The notes under the pieces were generated by a model. That model saw only the letters and a list, made by a program, of their open reading frames with translations, did no database searches and was not told the origin of the DNA. A DNA stretch of 64,000 nucleotides from NCBI RefSeq assembly GCF_001570565.1, contig NZ_BBXE01000030.1, positions 110,350 through 174,349 of the forward strand, given 5' to 3'. Numbering within the stretch: position 1 is the first letter of the stretch; every line of letters begins with the position of its first letter. The position numbers and the translations under genes are program-made. Source of the stretch: Herbidospora yilanensis (lineage in GTDB: Bacteria; Actinomycetota; Actinomycetes; Streptosporangiales; Streptosporangiaceae). This document shows positions 33,549 to 41,969 of the stretch, in pieces.

Positions 33549-36500
33549 GGCTCCAGGTCCCGGTTGATGCGGCGCCAGCTCTTCAGCGACGCGATCAGCG
33601 GATGGGTGTCGCCCAGCCGGTCGGCCATGGCGTCGAGGGTCTCGGCCTGGAGTTCGCCCGCCTGAGCCGTGCGGCCCGATTCGAGCAGGGTGATCGCCAG
33701 GTTGGCCTGGCAGACGATGGTGTCGGGGTGGCGTCCGCCGAGCGTCTTGACGAGGCCGTCGCGGGACTCGCGGAACAGCGCCTCGGCCCGCGGGTGGTCG
33801 CCCAGGTCCGACAGCGCGTTGCCGAGATTGATCATGCAGGTGAGGGTGAACGGGTGGGCCGCGCCGAGATGGTCGCGGAAGGCGTCGAGGGTCTCGTCGC
33901 CCAGCGCGATCGCCTCTTCGGCGCGGCCGAGCGCGCGCAGGTAGATGGCCACGTTGTTGGCGGCGACCCGGGCATAGGGGTGGCCGGGCCAGAACAGCTC
34001 CACGTACTTCTCGCGCGTCGACTCCGCCAGTTCGTAGGCGCCCTGCTTGTCTTCGAGGGCCGACCGGCAGGAGGCGAGCTCCAGGAGCGCGGCGGGGGTC
34101 TCCGGGTGGGAGGGGTAACGCTGGAGGAACATGTCGGCGACCCGTTTGGCGATGACGAACGCCTCTTCGTGGCGGCCCGCCTTGCGGAGGGACACCGACA
34201 GGCTCTTCTCCGCCCGGAGCGGTTCGATGTGGTCGTCGTCGACGGCCTCCCGGTACTTGCCGATCGTCGTGGCCAGCCACTCCGCCGACTCCCGGTAGTA
34301 GCCCGCCTCCCTCAGGTCGCGGCCGAGGTTCTGGGCACTGCTCAGCGTGTCGGGGTGGAGGGGGCCGAAGACCTGGTTCATCCGGTCGTAGGTGTCCTGG
34401 TCGAGGTCGCGGGCGCTGAAGCAGTCGCCGACCAGCCGATAGGAGACCGCGAGGTTGTTGGCGGCGTTGAGCGTCTTGTCGTAGTCCTCGCCGTAGAGGT
34501 CTCTCCAGAGCTCGTAGGTCTCGCGGGCCAGCGCCAGGGCCTTCTCGAACTCGCCGTTGGCGCGCAGGTCGGCGCCCAGGGTGCCGCGGGTGAGCAGGGT
34601 GTGGGGGTGGTCCTCGCCCAGCAGGGCCCGCTGCTGCCGCAGCGTCCACTCGTTGAGCCGCAGCGAGGTCTGCGTCTTGCCGAGCCAGCGGTGCGCGTTG
34701 CTGATGTTGTGCAGCAGCAGCAGCCGCTGCCGTTCCACCTGGCCGAACTTGGTCTCCCAGAAGTCGGCCAGCCGCTGGCCCAGGTCGAGGGCGTTGACGT
34801 ATTCGCCGCGCCGGTTGTAGTAGCGCACGCGGTCGGTGAGCAGTTTGCGGGTGTCCTCCTCCATGCAGTTCTCCGCCTCGGAGGGCAGCAGGTGGGGCCA
34901 GATGATGTCGTACCGGGGCCAGTTCGACGGGTCGTCGACCTCGCCCTTCCTGGGGCGCGCCCCGACCAGGATGTCGTGCACCTCGTGCGAGGTGGACTCG
35001 GCCTCCTCGGTGGTCATCTGGTTGCGGATGACGGTCTGCACCAGCCGGTGCAACTGGATCGTGTTGGTGGCCGGGTCGACCTTCGCGAGGGCGAAGCGGG
35101 TCACCTCGCGGATCAGCCGGGCGATCATGACCTTCTCGCCGCGGAGGTTGGGGTCGTACTTGAGCAGCGAGCGCATCATCTCGTCGCTGTAGATGAGCTC
35201 CTGGGAGATCGGCTCGGGCGCGAAGAAGGCGCACAGTTGCAGCAGCCGGACCGCCGCAGGCGAGCGTTCCTTCAACTGCGCCAGCGAGATGTTCCAGGTC
35301 TGCGCCACCGGCAGCGGGTAGCCGCGGGGCGGTTCGGTCAGCAGGAGCTCGGCGCTCTGCTTGAGCTGGGCCAGGTAGTCGGCGGCCGGGATGGCGGTCT
35401 CCGCGAGCCAGGCGGCGGCCTGCTCGATCGCCAGCGGCAGATGGCCGAGCTCCTCGGCGACGGCGAGCGCGCCGTCGCGTTCGAGCGACGGGACCCTGCG
35501 CCTGAAGTGCTCCAGGCTCTCGTCCTCGCTGAAGACGTCCACCTCCAGCGGGGCCGCGACGTCGGCCCAGGAGCGGTTCCTGGAGGTCACCAGGATGTGG
35601 CCGGCGCCTCCGGGCAGGTACTTCTGGACCTGCTCGGGGTCGCGGGCGTTGTCGAAGATCAGCAGCCAGCGCATCTGCCCGATCCGGAGCGCCTCCCTGG
35701 CCGCCTCGGCGCCGGCCACGACGCTGTCGCCGTACCGGATGTTGAGCTTGGTGGCCAGCTCGGCGAGGGCGGTGTTGATCAGGTCGGGCTGTTCGGCGGA
35801 GATCCACCAGACCAGGTCGTAGTCGGCCCGGAAGCGGTGGGCGTACTCCAGGGCGACCTGGGTCTTGCCCACGCCGCCCAGGCCGTGCAGCGCGATGGTC
35901 TGCTCCGGCTGGGCGATGGTGCGGTTGACGCCCATGAGCTGGTCGCGAAGGGTCTCCATCGCGGTGCTGCGGCCGGTGAAGGTGTTGTTCCGGGGGCCGA
36001 CGTTCCAGATCGGCGGCACCGAGCCGGGGAAGCGCGAGCCGAGCTGCAGGTCGGCGGGGTAGCCGCGGGGGTCGCGCCCGATGGCGTGCAAAAGGGCCTC
36101 GGTCGCCTGCTCGGCCGTCAGCCGGAGCAGGTCGACGGGCGGCTGGTCGGCGAACGGCGCGGTCAGCCGCACGTCGGCCACCCGCAGCGCGATCAGCGAC
36201 CGGGGGTTCAGCAGGTCGGACGTCTGCCGCAGGCCGTCGAGCTCCGTGACCACCCGCATGTACGCCGGTGACACGACCGCCATGACCTGCATGTGCGGGT
36301 CGAAGGCCGGTTCGTTCCCGCCGGGCGAGAGCGCCTTCGGCACGACCCGGGCGCCCGCGCGTTCCAGCACCGACCTGATCCAGTCGGTCCACATCCGGTC
36401 TTCCGGCACGTAGCTGAGCAGGACGTCGGCCTGGTCGGCCACGCGACGGCGGGTGAAGGCGTCGAGCCAGCGGGTGCGGAGCGCGCCGTCCATCGGAGGC

Positions 36501-37423
36501 AGCGCGGTCACCTCGCCGTCGGTGATCGCCCCGGTCAGCCGTTCATACGCGGCCAGCAGCGAGTTCGGCGACCCGGAGCCGTCGCCGAAGGTGGCGAGCG
36601 TCTCCTCGAAGGCGTAGAAGCGCTTGTACGGGATCTCAACGGCGCCCCAATAGCGGTTGCGCTCGTCGGCGGTCATGCCCGAGGGCAGGTTGTCGAACCG
36701 GCTGCGGGCGAGCTGGCGTCCGGCGTCGAGCTTCTCCTTCTCCCCGTCGTCGATGCGCATCGGCACCGGCAGGATGCGGATGGGTTTGGTGCGGATGCGT
36801 TCCTCGATGTACCGGGCCACCTTGGCGGCCCCCTCGATGCTCTGGTCGGCCATCGTGAAGCAGTCGACCAGCATGTCGGGCAGGTGCAGCGTGCAGATGT
36901 CGGCGATGTCGCTGCGGCCGGTCCGGCTGTCGATCAGCGTGAAGTCGTAGTTGGCCTTCATGTCGGCGCGCATCGCGTCGAAGAACAACCCGCCGCCGAG
37001 CCGGTCGTACAGGTTGTCCCAGTCGAAGGTGGACACCAGCGACGAGTAGTCGCGGTTCTGCTGCCCGGCCGAGACGAAGTCGAGGGTGCCCTCGCCGGGG
37101 AACTCCCATTCGAGCGACACGGCGTGCGGCATCACCTTCGCGTAGTCGAGGTGCCAGTCGGTGGCCCGCTGCTGCGGCCGGATGGCGGCCCAGACGTACT
37201 CGTTGATGATGTCGATCACCCCGGGGGTCGAGGCGATCACCTCGTCCTCGAGGAAGGGGTGGAAGAACTTGTGCAGGCCGGGCGACTCCAGGTCCCAGTC
37301 GACGACGAGGACGCGCTTGCCGTTCGCGGCCAGCACCCAGGCCGTGTTGGCCAGCGCCATCGTGCGTCCCGTCCCGCCCTTGTACGAGTAGAACGTGATG
37401 ATCCGGCCTTCGCCGTCATCCAT
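33536..37423 (-). CDS. fxsT: FxSxx-COOH system MinD-like/TIR-like/NB-ARC/TPR protein (FxsT), long form
   Basis: A 1295-residue multidomain protein. Residues 1-300 are a MinD/ParA-like ATPase starting IITFYSYKGGTGRTMALAN, with a deviant Walker A (KGGTGRT at 15-21) and later NYDFTLIDSRTGRSD. Residues about 332-440 are TIR-like (ADVLLSYVPEDRMWTDWIRSVLERAGARV; MAVVSPAYMRVVTELDGL). The NB-ARC domain follows, with HGLGGVGKT (Walker A, 514-521) and WLLIFDNARDPEQVQKYLP. The last 550 residues are TPRs, ending RRINRDLEPQPT. ATG 37423 is chosen since GGAGG lies 6 bases ahead; it overlaps the fxsC stop (ATGGATGA). The short FxsT at 25061-27601 corresponds to its NB-ARC/TPR half. Probable role: nucleotide-dependent sensing scaffold of the second locus. 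Confidence 0.9.
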   Translation of the reverse strand: MDDGEGRIITFYSYKGGTGRTMALANTAWVLAANGKRVLVVDWDLESPGLHKFFHPFLEDEVIASTPGVIDIINEYVWAAIRPQQRATDWHLDYAKVMPHAVSLEWEFPGEGTLDFVSAGQQNRDYSSLVSTFDWDNLYDRLGGGLFFDAMRADMKANYDFTLIDSRTGRSDIADICTLHLPDMLVDCFTMADQSIEGAAKVARYIEERIRTKPIRILPVPMRIDDGEKEKLDAGRQLARSRFDNLPSGMTADERNRYWGAVEIPYKRFYAFEETLATFGDGSGSPNSLLAAYERLTGAITDGEVTALPPMDGALRTRWLDAFTRRRVADQADVLLSYVPEDRMWTDWIRSVLERAGARVVPKALSPGGNEPAFDPHMQVMAVVSPAYMRVVTELDGLRQTSDLLNPRSLIALRVADVRLTAPFADQPPVDLLRLTAEQATEALLHAIGRDPRGYPADLQLGSRFPGSVPPIWNVGPRNNTFTGRSTAMETLRDQLMGVNRTIAQPEQTIALHGLGGVGKTQVALEYAHRFRADYDLVWWISAEQPDLINTALAELATKLNIRYGDSVVAGAEAAREALRIGQMRWLLIFDNARDPEQVQKYLPGGAGHILVTSRNRSWADVAAPLEVDVFSEDESLEHFRRRVPSLERDGALAVAEELGHLPLAIEQAAAWLAETAIPAADYLAQLKQSAELLLTEPPRGYPLPVAQTWNISLAQLKERSPAAVRLLQLCAFFAPEPISQELIYSDEMMRSLLKYDPNLRGEKVMIARLIREVTRFALAKVDPATNTIQLHRLVQTVIRNQMTTEEAESTSHEVHDILVGARPRKGEVDDPSNWPRYDIIWPHLLPSEAENCMEEDTRKLLTDRVRYYNRRGEYVNALDLGQRLADFWETKFGQVERQRLLLLHNISNAHRWLGKTQTSLRLNEWTLRQQRALLGEDHPHTLLTRGTLGADLRANGEFEKALALARETYELWRDLYGEDYDKTLNAANNLAVSYRLVGDCFSARDLDQDTYDRMNQVFGPLHPDTLSSAQNLGRDLREAGYYRESAEWLATTIGKYREAVDDDHIEPLRAEKSLSVSLRKAGRHEEAFVIAKRVADMFLQRYPSHPETPAALLELASCRSALEDKQGAYELAESTREKYVELFWPGHPYARVAANNVAIYLRALGRAEEAIALGDETLDAFRDHLGAAHPFTLTCMINLGNALSDLGDHPRAEALFRESRDGLVKTLGGRHPDTIVCQANLAITLLESGRTAQAGELQAETLDAMADRLGDTHPLIASLKSWRRINRDLEPQPT

Positions 37424-38627
37424 CGGGTCCTCCGCGTCCATCGGTCTTGCTGCCCTTCGGGGGGTACGGCGTGGCCTTGCGCAGGAACTGGTTGCCCGCC
37501 CGGTTCAGCGCGTCGGGGAAGGCCCGCCGGAATTGGGAGTAGTGGTCGATGGACTCCGTGGACAGATCGGACCATCGTTTGTGCAGCGTCGCCCGCAGCG
37601 CCGACCGCAACTGGGTCTCGCGCGAAGCGGTCTCGGCGTCGTCCCGGTTCCAGGGGATGATCACGCTGACCCACGGGAGCTCCGCCTGGTCGAAGGCGGC
37701 CAGCGCGGCCAGGCAGACCGGATCTGTCACCGCCCACGGATCGATGATCATCACACCCGGCCCGGTGGGCTGTTTGCCGGCGAGCAGGTCGGGACGGAAG
37801 TCCGACAACGATCCGATCTCCGTGCGGAAACCGTTGGCGGTGGCCAGTTCGAGCGCGTAGTAGAACAGCGACCGCGGTTGCTCCTCGCTGCGGAACGGGT
37901 TCCACTCTTCCGGCAGGCGCCCGTAGAAGTAGGGGTCGCGGCTGGCGGGCAGCCGGTCGCGGTCGGGCACGACCACGGTGAGGGTCAGCGACTGGGCCGC
38001 GTCGAAGTCTTCGAACGCGCTGGTGAGCGAGGGGAAGTCGAGCGGCTCGATCGGCTCCAGCCGGGTGCTCTCGCCCACCTCGACGATGCGGTTGGCCAGC
38101 GCGTGGGTGGCCACCTGGTAGGACGGGCGGCGGACGGCCAGTTTGGTCAGGCCGTAGAAGCCCTCGTCGCGGTAGCGGGGCCCGAGTTTCTCGTGGGCGA
38201 ACTGGATCGATCGGGCGACCAGGGGGAGCGCTTCGGGCTGCATCGGCGTCCACAACGCCGGGATGATCGCCTCAGGGCGGCGGCCTTCGAACCCGGGCTG
38301 GCTGTTGAGCCGCTGGACGAAGGCCGTCCACTCACGACCGCAGTTCTGGCTGACGAAGTAACGCCGGGAGTAGAGCGGGACGAAGACCCGGCAGGTGGCC
38401 AGGGCCTCGGCTAATCGCCGGTGCCACAGGTGCCCGGTGAGCAGACCGGTGTCCATGAAGCCCGCCATCGAGGGGTCGGGCAGATCGGTCATCTCCAGGA
38501 CGTGGTCGCACAGGTCTTTGAAGAGCTTGGCGACCCACCGGTTCGCCTTGGGATCCTCGTTGGGGGTGTGAGCGTAGCTGAGGAAAAAATAGGGGCCGGG
38601 TGGCCGTGGAGCCGGCTGCAGTGCCAT
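37416..38627 (-). CDS. fxsC: TIR-like protein FxsC
   Basis: A 403-residue protein known as a partner in FxSxx-COOH loci. Residues 11-110 are a TIR-like domain: GPYFFLSYAHTPN opens it, and VFVPLYSRRYFVSQNCGREW ends with a Glu (E99) in the S-x-x-C-x-x-E-W position used by TIR NADases. The C-terminal 200 residues form the FxsC-specific domain (DPYFYGRLPEEWNPFRSEEQPRSLFYYALELA; VMIIDPWAVTDPVCLAALAAFDQAELPWVSVIIPWN). ATG 38627 has GGAGGG ahead and is preferred over an ATG 15 bases upstream. It is coupled to the long fxsT. An NADase or NAD-derived signalling activity is an inference from the motif. Confidence 0.9.
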   Translation of the reverse strand: MALQPAPRPPGPYFFLSYAHTPNEDPKANRWVAKLFKDLCDHVLEMTDLPDPSMAGFMDTGLLTGHLWHRRLAEALATCRVFVPLYSRRYFVSQNCGREWTAFVQRLNSQPGFEGRRPEAIIPALWTPMQPEALPLVARSIQFAHEKLGPRYRDEGFYGLTKLAVRRPSYQVATHALANRIVEVGESTRLEPIEPLDFPSLTSAFEDFDAAQSLTLTVVVPDRDRLPASRDPYFYGRLPEEWNPFRSEEQPRSLFYYALELATANGFRTEIGSLSDFRPDLLAGKQPTGPGVMIIDPWAVTDPVCLAALAAFDQAELPWVSVIIPWNRDDAETASRETQLRSALRATLHKRWSDLSTESIDHYSQFRRAFPDALNRAGNQFLRKATPYPPKGSKTDGRGGPDG

Positions 38628-38691
38628 CCCCCCTCCCTCCACCTGCTCACTATAGGAATGCGCCTCCCGGGGCGAGAGGCCCTGAAGGGGC

Positions 38692-39492
38692 CTAATTTCC
38701 CGGCTTTCTTTCCCGCCTCATCCAGGCCACGGCGAAATCCACCGCCTGGCGGACCGGAAAGAAATGGCAGTGCGCCCCGCCGACCATCCCCCGGCGCACG
38801 TTTCCCGTCGCCGCGAAATCGGCCCCGAGCTGCGCGAAGTCGCTGTCGTCGAGGCTCACGTCGGTGAACTCCCACCATTTCCGGCCATCGCCGTCCCGCA
38901 CAACGCAACGGTAGAGCCTGGTCGGAGTGCGCGGATGGAGGTAGCGATATTCGGCCAGGTGGAAAACGGTGCAACGGTCGAACCCGACGCCCATCAGCAG
39001 AACATGCCCGCCGATGTCATAAAGGCGGGCGAGTGGTGAATCCTCCCCGTGGTGGCATTCCCGGCCGTGCCCGGCGGTCAGTTTGCCGGCCAGGGGGCCG
39101 ACGGCGGCGTAGGAGGTCTGCGGGTGGACGCTTCGCACCGCGCCCGGGGAGAGCCGGACCGCCTCGGCGACGGCCCCCATGGCCGTGGACGGGGTCGTGG
39201 CGGGATCGAACGGCGGCATCTCGTCGCGGAACGCCCGGACCTCCTCCTCGGACATGCCCTCGGTCGCCGCGCGGAACCAGGGCGAGGTGTCGGAGTTGGC
39301 GGTGGTGAAGACCGGCGCGACCAGGGTTCCCTCCGGGCCGAGCACGCCGGTCAGCGCCGCGACCACACTGGGGGCGCCGCCCTCGACCCAGCCGATGCTC
39401 CGCATGGAGGAGTGCACCATCAGCGTCTGGCCGGGGGCGACGCCCAGGGCGCGGAGGTCCTCGCCCAGCCCGTCGGCGGTGACGGCCGTCAC
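38692..39492 (-). CDS. AAC(3)-family N-acetyltransferase within the Fxs operon
   Basis: A 266-residue acetyl-CoA-dependent N-acetyltransferase of the aminoglycoside 3-N-acetyltransferase fold. GTG 39492 overlaps the stop of the upstream fusion enzyme (GTGA); a longer frame upstream is antigenic to that enzyme and not real. Family motifs: LMVHSSMRSIGWVEGGAPSVVAAL, GTLVAPVFT, RSVHPQTSYAAVGPLAGKLTAGH, GEDSPLARLYDIGGHVLLMGVGFDRCTVFHLAEY. These include the active-site His/Asp environment. Its position between the modification enzyme and fxsC suggests that it may acetylate an amine of the peptide product rather than give antibiotic resistance; resistance remains possible. Confidence 0.87.
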   Translation of the reverse strand: MTAVTADGLGEDLRALGVAPGQTLMVHSSMRSIGWVEGGAPSVVAALTGVLGPEGTLVAPVFTTANSDTSPWFRAATEGMSEEEVRAFRDEMPPFDPATTPSTAMGAVAEAVRLSPGAVRSVHPQTSYAAVGPLAGKLTAGHGRECHHGEDSPLARLYDIGGHVLLMGVGFDRCTVFHLAEYRYLHPRTPTRLYRCVVRDGDGRKWWEFTDVSLDDSDFAQLGADFAATGNVRRGMVGGAHCHFFPVRQAVDFAVAWMRRERKPGN

Positions 39493-41780
39493 GACTGCGA
39501 CTGGAAGGCCTTCAGGTGGGCGGCGGAGGCGGCCCGGGCCTGTTCTTCGACCTCGTGGGGCAGTTCCTCGAGAAGCCAGGGGGCCAGGGTGTCTCGCATC
39601 CGGGCCACGAAGGTCTCGCCCAGCTCGGTGAGCGCCTCGCTGGTCGCGAGCGTCTCGATCGCCTCGGCTGTCTGCGCCCGCCACCGCGCGAACTCGTGGG
39701 CGGCCGGATCGGGGGCGACGTGCCGTCGCCGGCGCCAGAAGTCGGCCACCGCGATGTGCGCGTAGGTGCCCTGCAGCAGCCCTTCGAGCGGCCGGGGGTC
39801 GGGGCGCCAGGGCGCGTAGAAGGTCTTCTCGACGGTCTCGTCGTAGAGGTCGAACATGTCGAGGATCGCGCCCAGCTTGACGTGCTGGAACTCGTGGATC
39901 AGGAGGAGGGCGAGGGTGGCCGGGTCGGCGGGCGGCGCGGCCGCGACCGCGCCGAACGCGTGGCGGGCGGCCGAACTGACGTCACGGCCGGTGGGGTCGG
40001 GCCGCAGCGGCATCAGCGTCGTCAGCCCGGCCTGCAGCCCCGGGAGATATTCGGCGTGGTCGGAGGCGATCAGCTCCCAGGCCGCCGCGAAACCCTCCTG
40101 CCACCGGGCCAGTTCCGCATCGCTCAGCCGACCGGCCGCGGGCCACTGGTGACAGTCGCGGTAGGGGTCGGCGTCCTCGACGACGACGGAGTGGCCCGCC
40201 GCGACGAGGGTGCGGACCGGCCGCCATCGGCCGCTTCCGCCGATGGCCCTGACGCGGCCTTCGTCGACCTCGATCCAGACGTCGTCGCCCTCGACGTCGA
40301 CGAGGGTGCCGACCGTCGGCAGGTGCACCGCACCCGCCCTCACGTCGGCGCGGATCTTCAGATGGGTGCCCGCCCGGGCCGCGACGGCCGCGGTGATGTT
40401 GCGCAGATGCCCGGCGGACGCCCTGCCCCGCAGGAAGCCGACCGCCCACACGCGGACGTAGGGGTGGGCGATGACGCCGTTCACCACGCCGCGGAAGGCC
40501 TCGTCGAGGTCGACCAGGGTCTCGGCCGCGCCGGGTTCGGCGGCGCCCATCCGCTCGTCTGTGAGCAACGCCCGGCGGATGCTGATCTGCGATCCGATGA
40601 GCGCCCGGATCTCCGCCTCGCCGCCGTAACCGGCGGCGAGCGTCTCGATGGTCTGGGGGGAGACCTGGTGGGCTTGCATCGGAGTCGCCTCACGGACGTG
40701 GCTGATCAGTTTGAAGAGGTCTGCGCAGTAGACGCTGGGGTTGTCGAAGGAGTCGTCACGGAAGCGGTGGGGATAGAGGCCGCCCCCGCAACTGGACACC
40801 ACCGGACACGCCCGGCACGTCGCCGAGAGCCCCTCGATCCCCTTCTGCCGGGCGGTGATGCCCGGGTGGGCCGCCACCTCGTCGAGGCCGGCGCGGAAGA
40901 CGTCGAGCCCGGTGGCCGGGGCGCCGTCGAAGGCCACCTTCAAGGAGTCGACCTGCTCGTAGGAGCCGTCGGTGTCGATGACCACCAGACTGCTGGGCTC
41001 CACCCCGATGGCCTCGCTGAGGCTGGACTGCCCGTAGGTCGTGCGGATGATCGAGTCGAACAGCCGGATCCGCACCGGGCGCGCGTCCTTCTCCCAGCGG
41101 TCGTAGATCGCGCCCAGCCAGTCGGCGTAGTCGGTCTCCGACCGGCGTGGCGGGGGCTCGTGCCACGTGGCGTGGGGGAGCAGGAAATCGATCTTCGGGG
41201 GTTCGAGGCGGAGCAGCGATTCGTAGACCCGGATCGGATCGTTCATGGTGTCGATCGTGCAAAGGATACCGCTGAACAAATGGGGGCGGTATCGCCGCAG
41301 CAGTTCGATGCCGGCCACGACGCGGTCGTAGCTGCTGCGCCCGTTCGCGTAGCGCCGATGGCGGTCGTTGGCCTCGCGGTCACCGTCGAGGGAGACGCCG
41401 ATCTCGACGGCGTGCTTGTCGAATACGTCGAGATATCGCCTGCTCAGCAGCACGGCATTCGTGTGGACTTTCACACGGAGTTCGGCTGCCTGGCTTATGT
41501 GGAGATTCAGCGTGGTGAGGATCTCGTCGAGCCGCTCTGGACCCGCCAGAAGCGGCTCGCCGCCATGGAGAATGACCGACACCTCGCTCAGTTCGCGGCT
41601 TCTCGCGTGCTCGGCGATTCGCTCCGCGATGCGAATGACGGTTTCGGAGGGGACCACCTTGGGTTTCGCCTGCCACGACTGGTCGGCATGCTCGTACACA
41701 TAACAGTGATCGCACGCGAGATCGCAGCGAGTGTGCACCTTCACCACGAATTGGCGAAGGGCGAGATGGTGCCCTTTCAT
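39489..41780 (-). CDS. fxsB: Fused radical SAM FxsB-HExxH peptide-modifying enzyme whose own C-terminus is FQSQS
   Basis: A 763-residue bifunctional enzyme. The N-terminal half is FxsB: C19-C23-C26 in HTRCDLACDHCYVYE, HGGEPLLAGPE as the GGE motif, and auxiliary-cluster cysteines C322, C325, C331 (CRACPVVSSCGGGLYPHRF) and C352. The C-terminal half (370-750) is the HExxH domain with LIHEFQHVKLGAILD (HEFQH at 629-633), then FYAPWRPDPRPLEGLLQGTYAHIAVADFWRRR. It equals the split pair at 22655-25092. The last five residues are F-Q-S-Q-S, a perfect F-x-S-x-x-COOH terminus on the enzyme itself. The precursor gene ends 24 bases upstream and the acetyltransferase overlaps downstream. Expected role: crosslinking plus hydroxylation of the precursor. 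Confidence 0.9.
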   Translation of the reverse strand: MKGHHLALRQFVVKVHTRCDLACDHCYVYEHADQSWQAKPKVVPSETVIRIAERIAEHARSRELSEVSVILHGGEPLLAGPERLDEILTTLNLHISQAAELRVKVHTNAVLLSRRYLDVFDKHAVEIGVSLDGDREANDRHRRYANGRSSYDRVVAGIELLRRYRPHLFSGILCTIDTMNDPIRVYESLLRLEPPKIDFLLPHATWHEPPPRRSETDYADWLGAIYDRWEKDARPVRIRLFDSIIRTTYGQSSLSEAIGVEPSSLVVIDTDGSYEQVDSLKVAFDGAPATGLDVFRAGLDEVAAHPGITARQKGIEGLSATCRACPVVSSCGGGLYPHRFRDDSFDNPSVYCADLFKLISHVREATPMQAHQVSPQTIETLAAGYGGEAEIRALIGSQISIRRALLTDERMGAAEPGAAETLVDLDEAFRGVVNGVIAHPYVRVWAVGFLRGRASAGHLRNITAAVAARAGTHLKIRADVRAGAVHLPTVGTLVDVEGDDVWIEVDEGRVRAIGGSGRWRPVRTLVAAGHSVVVEDADPYRDCHQWPAAGRLSDAELARWQEGFAAAWELIASDHAEYLPGLQAGLTTLMPLRPDPTGRDVSSAARHAFGAVAAAPPADPATLALLLIHEFQHVKLGAILDMFDLYDETVEKTFYAPWRPDPRPLEGLLQGTYAHIAVADFWRRRRHVAPDPAAHEFARWRAQTAEAIETLATSEALTELGETFVARMRDTLAPWLLEELPHEVEEQARAASAAHLKAFQSQS

Positions 41781-41804
41781 TCAGCCCGTCCGGGTCGAGT
41801 CGGA

Positions 41805-41969
41805 TCAGATGGAGGCCTGGAAGGCGGCCACGCCCACCCGGGAGGTTTCCGGCATGATCCGCCCGAGCATCGAGGCCAGTTCGCGGCCGTTGTATTTGGC
41901 CACGGACGACAGCGGCTCGTCGCAGATGTCCATGATTGCCGAAGGGATTTCGGTCCCGTAGTGGTTCAT
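41805..41969 (-). CDS. FxsA-like precursor peptide, variant C-terminus FQASI
   Basis: A 54-residue peptide too short for usual gene finding. AGGGG lies 8 bases before ATG 41969. It has a leader with MDICDEPLSSVAKYNGRELASM and ends V-G-V-A-A-F-Q-A-S-I followed by the stop. Phe is at position -5 and Gln at -4 as in FQSSY, but Ala replaces Ser at -3 and Ser is at -2, so it departs from the strict F-x-S-x-x rule. It heads a five-gene minus-strand operon: precursor, radical SAM-HExxH fusion, AAC(3), FxsC, FxsT. Position, size and the AFQ core make a precursor role very likely. Confidence 0.82.
   Translation of the reverse strand: MNHYGTEIPSAIMDICDEPLSSVAKYNGRELASMLGRIMPETSRVGVAAFQASI

Noticed and set aside
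32517..36392. A 1291-codon minus-strand frame in another register of the long fxsT
   Set aside because: It shares the strand with fxsT but reads Arg/Pro/Ala-rich nonsense; the NB-ARC/TPR motifs are in the other frame.
38692..39684. Longer AAC(3) starting at 39684
   Set aside because: The added 64 residues are Arg/Gly/Pro-rich and overlap the coding end of the fusion enzyme; the GTG at 39492 gives normal length and coupling.
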